Positions 59,901-64,000 of a stretch of DNA of 64,000 bases are shown here, one piece after another; within the stretch, counting starts at the first letter, position 1; each line of letters begins with the position of its first letter. The translations under genes were made by a program, and so were the position numbers. The stretch is from Opitutaceae bacterium. Lineage in GTDB: Bacteria; Verrucomicrobiota; Verrucomicrobiia; Opitutales; Opitutaceae. The notes beneath the pieces are model-generated. The model was given only the letters and a program-made list of their open reading frames with translations, did not search any database and was not told the origin of the DNA. The DNA lies in contig JAIXWF010000022.1 of the NCBI GenBank assembly GCA_027482185.1, forward strand, positions 682,001 through 746,000. The letters run 5' to 3'.

Positions 59901-60135
59901 CCTCAACATCGGCAACCTGCTCAACGACAAGTGGGGTCTGATCCGCGGCTCGAACCAGTTCTTCGTGAAACGCGAAGGCGTCGCCGCCGCCGCCTACGAC
60001 GGCGTGGCCAACCAGTACGTCTACAGCAACGTGAGCAACGCGCTGGCCACGGGCGCCTTCAACCCGTCCCTCGGCCGCGGCGAACCCGCCGCCTCGCGCT
60101 GGTCGATGATGCTCAGCGCCCGCTACGAGTTCTGA
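56938..60135 (+). CDS. Oar-like TonB-dependent receptor with carboxypeptidase-regulatory-like domain
   Basis: A 1,065-residue outer-membrane protein. The signal peptide (LVAALALAASAVGQS) is followed by a carboxypeptidase-regulatory-like domain (about 28-115, LNGTVLNESGQPVANAKVVV; GTFALRGLRPGGPYTV). A plug follows (AISVNGMSNRFNSIQVDGVSASDPFGL; INAITKSGTNKFKGSLYYTYRDE), then a large barrel ending WSMMLSARYEF. The plug and ITKSGTNKFKGS phrase are those of the Oar/OmpA-related TonB receptors, which differ from the receptors at 23-36 kb. Codon choice is also more C-ending and regular here than in those genes, suggesting high expression. The start is the ATG at 56938; another at 56947 is possible. 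A strong terminator lies 83 bp downstream. Confidence 0.92.
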   Translation: MKPMQLLNRLCALVAALALAASAVGQSITTSSLNGTVLNESGQPVANAKVVVVHDETGTKSEATTRADGTFALRGLRPGGPYTVTTSPAGFVPYEQRDLSLDIDTGAEVTLRLKATQVVTMEKFSVTAAPADNLFDPTQTGSGSYVTNEDIRALAAGDRSINSIARLDPRISYNRDPQDRAISVNGMSNRFNSIQVDGVSASDPFGLNANNTAAERNVVPMDSLEALSISTAPYNSRNAGFVGAQINAITKSGTNKFKGSLYYTYRDESMVADELDGRAFPLPNFKEKTMGATLGGPIIPNRVFFYASYEKVDEDRVAPSPVRFVDAATVSQLLAGARALGFDPGTAEPPSGNKLKDKNLLLKTDIVINADHRATFRYNTVESSRPTFEGFGTGISENNFSLSSYWYQQNIKNTSYIGQLISRWSDRLNTEVSVSRSEYHSEPKNNTRQPGVQVRNIPVPGSSNTAFVNFGTQISRHANILDVNTDTLEVFGAYELNSKHTLQAGIQYDTADVYNLFVQNALGSYDFDNLAQFLAVAANNNGTVNYRQYTYNQILPGVEPAARFSEANAGLFVNDVWRVNPNLTVNLGFRVDMPQLPDAIPFNQSFATAFGVRNDYSYDGDTIFQPRVGFNLRGSDSRSVVRGGVGLFYGRAPRVWISNSYSNTGSNFRTYTAGTNAGGTLAPRVSANPDAQPTTGSTPPAQQVAFLDPDFELPSRWKANLAVERGLAFWDLKVSAEIEKTWVNKDIFYQNINLATTRTAPDGRLLYFNNYTAASNGTRLVNTGFTNRTIKLGNTDVGGSQAITFAIEKPRTRNGWYWKAAYVNTKATEVLFGTSSVAASNWNNRSIFNTNQPEEKTSELEIRHKALINVNKDFEFVKGFKTSIGVLFENRSGYPFSLVYTSDANGDSQTQNDLIYVPRRGGDALVRFATPADRDRFYQIVDRFGLEEGKAVSATSNRYPTVNQFDLSLKQDIKLPGWRHRVVLGLDILNIGNLLNDKWGLIRGSNQFFVKREGVAAAAYDGVANQYVYSNVSNALATGAFNPSLGRGEPAASRWSMMLSARYEF

Positions 60136-60138
60136 GGA

Positions 60139-60205
60139 AAGCCTAAAGCTGTAAGCCGAAAGCTCGGAGCTGACGGCTGAAAGCTGATAGCTGAGAGCTC
60201 CAAGT
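60139..60205. repeat. Heptad repeat tract (AGCTGAN family)
   Basis: AAGCCTA, AAGCTGT, AAGCCGA, AAGCTCG, GAGCTGA, CGGCTGA, then (one 8-base unit) AAAGCTGA, TAGCTGA, GAGCTCC. It lies between the receptor stop codon and the terminator and shares AGCTGATAGCT with the complement of 18306-18347. Confidence 0.85.
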
Positions 60206-60217
60206 TCGATCTTCCGG

Positions 60218-60247
60218 GCGGCCGCGGCAACGCGGCCGCCTTTTTTG
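60218..60247 (+). terminator. Intrinsic terminator of the Oar-like receptor gene
   Basis: A 10-bp GC stem (60218-60227 with 60232-60241) with loop GCAA is followed by six T (60242-60247). The remaining 220 bp up to the next gene show no further recognisable element. Confidence 0.95.
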
Positions 60248-60471
60248 CGCCTGCACGGCGGCCGGATCGCGCCGCCGCGTGCCGTGGTCCTGGGTAGAAT
60301 TACATTTTCCAGGTCGGGATAATTCCCATCGCGGGTCCAAAAATCGGACCCCTTTCCCTTCGAAGCCGTAGGTCGCCTGTGGGCTCCTGATGCGGTGAAG
60401 GCGGTATTCTTGCCCGGGTGCCCGGTCGGCACCCGGCAAGGGCTCCGCTTCCACTCGATCTCAAGCACTCC

Positions 60472-63400
60472 ATGACGGCATTCCCTCGCTCCCGGCGTTC
60501 CTCCTTCCGCGGCTTGCCCGCCCGCCTCACGGCGTCCGTGGCCGCCTGCGGCCGCAGCCTGGCCGGCCCTTGGCTTGCGGTCGTCGTCCTGGTTGTGTCG
60601 ACGGGCTTCGCGCCCCACGGTGCCGTCGCGGCGGTCGCCGCTCCGCTGCGGTATCTGGAAGTGCAAAAGAACGGTATGCCCGGGATTTCGACTCTCGCGA
60701 CCGCGAGCGATGTCGCCGTCAGCCCCGACGGGCTGCATGTGTATGTTGCGTCCTACTCGAACAGTGCCGTTTCGATTTTCAGCCGAGCCCCGTCGACCGG
60801 AGCCTTGGCCTACGTGGGCGTCCGTCAAAACGGGGTGGATGGCGTGTCGGGCATTGGCGCGGCGTTCGGCGTGGCCGTCAGTCCGGACGGACGAAATGTC
60901 TATGTCGCCTCCCCGAACAATTCCGCGGCGACGGTGTTTTCCCGCGATGCATCGAGCGGCCTTTTGACGTTTCTCGAATCCCAGAACACCCAGACTCTGG
61001 CGGCGCTCAACGGCGTCATCACGCTCACGGTCAGCCCCGACGGCAGAAACGTGTACGCCGTTACGGGTGCGACGGACGGGTTGGTGGTGTTCACCCGGTC
61101 GAATACCGACGGCCGGCTGACCTATGCCCAGAATTTCAAGGATGGGATCAGCGACGTTGCCGGCCTCACGAATGCGCTGGGCCAGAATTTCAGCCCGACC
61201 AACAGTGTCATCCGTACGGTCGGCGTCACGGACGATGGGGCGTTTCTGTATATCGCGAGCGGCGGGGACAATGCCGTCATGACCTTCAGCCGCAATCCGG
61301 CGACGGGTTTGCTGACGCCCGTGGCGGTGGTGGCCGATGGGGTCGGCGGCGTGGATGGCATCGGCGGAGCCTCGTCCCTCGTGCTGTCGCCCGACAACCG
61401 CTTTGTCTATGTCAGTGGCCAAGCCGAGCATGCGGTGGCGATTTTTTCGCGGCACGCCGGCACCGGGGCCCTGAGCTACGTGGGCAAAGTCGCGCAGGGC
61501 GACGCCGGGATCACTTCGCTCTCCGGCGCGCGGAGTCTGGCGGTTTCGCCCGACGGAAAATTCCTCTATGTCAGCTCGATCACGTCCGATGCCATCACCG
61601 CTTTCAGTCGGGATGAAAACACCGGATTGCTGACGTTTGCGGCCAGCGCGGTGCAGGGTGCCGGCGGCGTCGACGGGATCGACGGTGTGTCCGGCATGGT
61701 CACCGACGCGCAAAGCCGCAATCTCTACGCGGCGGGGCAAAGTTCGGCGGCGGTGGCCGTCTTCCAATTGCCCATTCCTTCCGTCACCGCTTCCAGTACC
61801 GCAACCCTGGCCTACGCGTCGGGCGATCCGGTCCTGGTGGTCGACAACGCCGTCACGGTGTCGGACTCCTTCAGTCCCACGTTGGCGAGCGCACGGGTGG
61901 CCGTCAGTTCCGGTTTCGTGGCGGGCGACTTGCTTGGCGTGACGACCGGCGGCGGCGTGACGTCGAGTTACGACGCGGCCACGGGCGTGCTCACGCTGAG
62001 CGGTACCGACACCCTCGCGACCTACCAGACCGTGCTGCGCACGGTGGGTTACCGTTCCACGGCTGCCGATGCCACGAACGGCGGGGCCAGCACCGCCCGG
62101 ACCATCGCGTTCACCGTCTCGAACGGCACTGCGAGCAGTGCCGCTGCCACCCGCTCGATTTCGGTGGCGCCGCCGCCGCCCGCCATCGTTTCGCTGACCC
62201 CGGCAACCGGCAGCACGGCCGGCGGGACGACCGTAGTGATCGCCGGCACGCGGTTCACGGGTGCGACGGCCGTCGCCTTCGGCGGCACCGCGGCCGCGAG
62301 CTTCACCGTCGACAGCGCGACGGCGATCACCGCCATCACCCCGGCGGGCGCCGCCGGCGCCGTCAATGTCACCGTCACCACCGCCGCCGGCACGGCGACG
62401 GCGAACGGCGCCTTCACCTATGCGGCTCCGGTTTCGGTGCCCGGGGCGCCGACGATCGGCATCGCGACAGCCGGCGACGCGCGGGCGACGGTGACCTTTG
62501 CGGCGCCCGCAAGCAACGGCGGAGCGGCGATCACGGGCTACACGGTGACGGCGAGCCCCGGCGGTATCACCGGTTCGGGTACGGGGTCGCCGGTTACGGT
62601 GACCGGCCTGGCCAACGGCACGAGTTACACGTTCACGGTCACCGCGACCAACTCGGCCGGCACGGGGGCGGCTTCGGGCGCGAGCGCCGCGGCGACGCCG
62701 TTGGCGCCGCCGGCCATCACCGCGCACCCGGCGACGCAGACGGTGGCCGGCAAGGGCAGCGCGACGCTCTCGGTGGCGGCGTCCGGTACCGCGCCGTTCA
62801 CCTACCAATGGTATTTCGACAACGCTCCGATCGCGGGCGCGGTGTTTCCGACCTACACGTTGCCGTTTGCCCTCGTGCAGCATGCCGGCGCCTACAAGGT
62901 AACGGTCACGAATGCCGCCGGCTCCGCCACGAGCAACCCGGCCGCCGTGACCGTCGGGCCCTACGTGGTCAATTCGTCCCCGGACCGCTCCGTCGGCCTC
63001 GGGGGCCGGCACACGTTCTTCGTCGCCGCGGAAGGCAGCGGCACCCTCGCGTATCAGTGGCGCAAGGACGGGACCGCGATTCCGGGCGCGAACAGCGCGA
63101 CCTATCCGGTCGATCCGGTCGCGGTGTCCCATGCCGGCAGCTACGATGTGGTCGTGTCGCACGGCACCTCCGCGGCCACCGCAACCTCGCCGGCCGCCGT
63201 GCTGACGGCGTTGCCCAACGCGTCCGTTTACCTCGGGACGACGGCGCTGGCGACGGCGGACGGCGTTGCCGCCTTCCTGTCGATCGAAGGCAGCGGAACC
63301 AAAAAAATCATTCTGGCGGCCTACGGTCCCGCGCTGGGCGACGCGGCGGCGGTTTCGGATCCCCATCTGATCCTTGAAAGCGCGACGCGGGTTACGGTCG

Positions 63401-64000
63401 GGACCAATGACGATTGGGGCTCGATCAGCGACGGCACGTTTGCCGCCGCCTACACCCGGCTCGGGCTCAGGCCGCTGGCGGCCAACAGCAAGGATGCCGT
63501 GATCTATGCCACCCTGCCTGCCGGATCATACCGGATCCGGATTGCCGGGGTCGGCGGCGCGACCGGGAAGGTGGGACTGGCGATCGCCGATGCCGACCTC
63601 AACCCCGCGACCCGCATCGCCTATCTTGGAATCCGCGGGCCGGTCAGCCCGGCGCTGCCGTTCACCGGCGGTTTCACGATGGTCAACTCCGCCGGCAAGA
63701 AACTGCTGTTTCGCGCGGTGGGCCCCGGGCTCGGTTCGTCCGGCTTGGCGGATCCCGTGCTTCGGCTCTACGACAGCAACGGGACAACGGTGGTCGCCCA
63801 GAACGACGATTGGGCCGGCGACGCGACGTTGGCCGCCGCGTTCGCGCAGGCGCGTGCTTTCACTCTGGCCAACACCGGCAAGGACTCCGCCGTGCTCGGC
63901 GAGTTGCGCATCGGCACCGGCAGCTACACGGCCCAGGTCACCTCGGCCGCGGGCAGCGGGGACGTGTTGTTCGAACTCTACGATCTGACCGGGGTCCAGC
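60472..64000 (+). CDS. Very large secreted propeller/TIG/Fn3/Ig surface protein (3' partial)
   Basis: The frame runs from the ATG at 60472 to the window end without a stop (at least 1,176 residues). A signal segment (residues about 25-50, WLAVVVLVVSTGFAPHGAVA) precedes a lactonase/YVTN-like beta-propeller (about 60-437) with repeated blades of the form VAVSPDGLHVYVAS. Next come a cadherin-like domain (438-563), an IPT/TIG domain (570-653), an Fn3 domain (656-743, ITGYTVTASPGGITGSG) and two Ig-like domains (747-830 and 833-912, FTYQWYFDN; LAYQWRKDG). From about 917 there are two related units with GPALG/GPGLG, DPHLIL/DPVLRL and NDDWGS/NDDWAG. It is probably an extracellular or surface adhesion or binding protein; the function is unknown. 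The true end lies outside. Confidence 0.9.
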   Translation, partial: MTAFPRSRRSSFRGLPARLTASVAACGRSLAGPWLAVVVLVVSTGFAPHGAVAAVAAPLRYLEVQKNGMPGISTLATASDVAVSPDGLHVYVASYSNSAVSIFSRAPSTGALAYVGVRQNGVDGVSGIGAAFGVAVSPDGRNVYVASPNNSAATVFSRDASSGLLTFLESQNTQTLAALNGVITLTVSPDGRNVYAVTGATDGLVVFTRSNTDGRLTYAQNFKDGISDVAGLTNALGQNFSPTNSVIRTVGVTDDGAFLYIASGGDNAVMTFSRNPATGLLTPVAVVADGVGGVDGIGGASSLVLSPDNRFVYVSGQAEHAVAIFSRHAGTGALSYVGKVAQGDAGITSLSGARSLAVSPDGKFLYVSSITSDAITAFSRDENTGLLTFAASAVQGAGGVDGIDGVSGMVTDAQSRNLYAAGQSSAAVAVFQLPIPSVTASSTATLAYASGDPVLVVDNAVTVSDSFSPTLASARVAVSSGFVAGDLLGVTTGGGVTSSYDAATGVLTLSGTDTLATYQTVLRTVGYRSTAADATNGGASTARTIAFTVSNGTASSAAATRSISVAPPPPAIVSLTPATGSTAGGTTVVIAGTRFTGATAVAFGGTAAASFTVDSATAITAITPAGAAGAVNVTVTTAAGTATANGAFTYAAPVSVPGAPTIGIATAGDARATVTFAAPASNGGAAITGYTVTASPGGITGSGTGSPVTVTGLANGTSYTFTVTATNSAGTGAASGASAAATPLAPPAITAHPATQTVAGKGSATLSVAASGTAPFTYQWYFDNAPIAGAVFPTYTLPFALVQHAGAYKVTVTNAAGSATSNPAAVTVGPYVVNSSPDRSVGLGGRHTFFVAAEGSGTLAYQWRKDGTAIPGANSATYPVDPVAVSHAGSYDVVVSHGTSAATATSPAAVLTALPNASVYLGTTALATADGVAAFLSIEGSGTKKIILAAYGPALGDAAAVSDPHLILESATRVTVGTNDDWGSISDGTFAAAYTRLGLRPLAANSKDAVIYATLPAGSYRIRIAGVGGATGKVGLAIADADLNPATRIAYLGIRGPVSPALPFTGGFTMVNSAGKKLLFRAVGPGLGSSGLADPVLRLYDSNGTTVVAQNDDWAGDATLAAAFAQARAFTLANTGKDSAVLGELRIGTGSYTAQVTSAAGSGDVLFELYDLTGVQ

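Noticed and set aside
56875-63366. 2,163-codon minus-strand open frame across the Oar-like receptor and the secreted propeller protein
   Set aside because: Antisense shadow of two well-supported plus-strand genes; it crosses a strong terminator and shows no domain.

Overview
The window is high-GC bacterial DNA that most resembles a member of the Verrucomicrobiota, probably an Opitutaceae relative. This placement is inferred from gene content, not from a marker-gene tree. The evidence is a set of TonB-dependent receptors with the shared phrase YKLDAFKVTGEREG, PVC-type heme/propeller dehydrogenases, a DUF1080 protein, a PDSA-type C-terminal sorting signal, an Nramp-like carrier of the planctomycete/verrucomicrobial kind, and starts that mostly lack a Shine-Dalgarno sequence. 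No rRNA, tRNA, insertion sequence, prophage or CRISPR array was seen.

Layout. 0-9.7 kb holds housekeeping genes: the end of a cytochrome protein, UDP-glucuronate decarboxylase, an SGNH hydrolase, SecA, an Nramp-like carrier with a receiver protein, a DUF350 membrane protein, and an ArsR/SRPBCC pair. 10-16 kb is a cobalamin module: methionine synthase split into two adjacent genes and, divergent from it, a cobalamin riboswitch ahead of a BtuB-like TonB receptor. 16-20.7 kb carries a CheX-like protein, an exported amidohydrolase, an exported beta-carbonic anhydrase and a rhombotarget lipoprotein/rhombosortase pair.

20.8-47 kb is a long run of minus-strand genes that looks like a carbohydrate-uptake and oxidation locus. 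It has a heme propeller dehydrogenase, four TonB receptors (three are tandem paralogues), a DUF1080 protein, a 1,726-residue ThuA/SGNH/propeller/HEAT/cupredoxin fusion, a Gfo/Idh/MocA oxidoreductase, a sugar-phosphate isomerase/epimerase-like protein, a mannose-6-phosphate-isomerase-like cupin and a PAS-AraC regulator. 47-57 kb holds a FIST sensor coupled to a hybrid histidine kinase, RecQ, a DUF72 protein, an odd thioredoxin-fold/Mrr-like membrane protein, a C-terminally anchored exported protein and a YcaQ-type glycosylase. 57-64 kb holds an Oar-like receptor and a very large secreted propeller/Ig/Fn3 protein that runs off the window.

The most unusual feature is a set of degenerate, strictly phased short-period repeats (7 bp, and a second class of about 9 bp) in nearly every larger intergenic gap. 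Each site has its own consensus (for example CGGANNN, NGTTGAG, GTTYGGR, AGCTGAN, CGAGTAG). Many are paired as inverted arms that would form long hairpins between genes. Some copies lie in frame inside genes: in metH, in the linker of the giant fusion protein, and apparently as the DNA coding the signal peptides of four TonB receptors. I consider this repeat system the best candidate for something undescribed.
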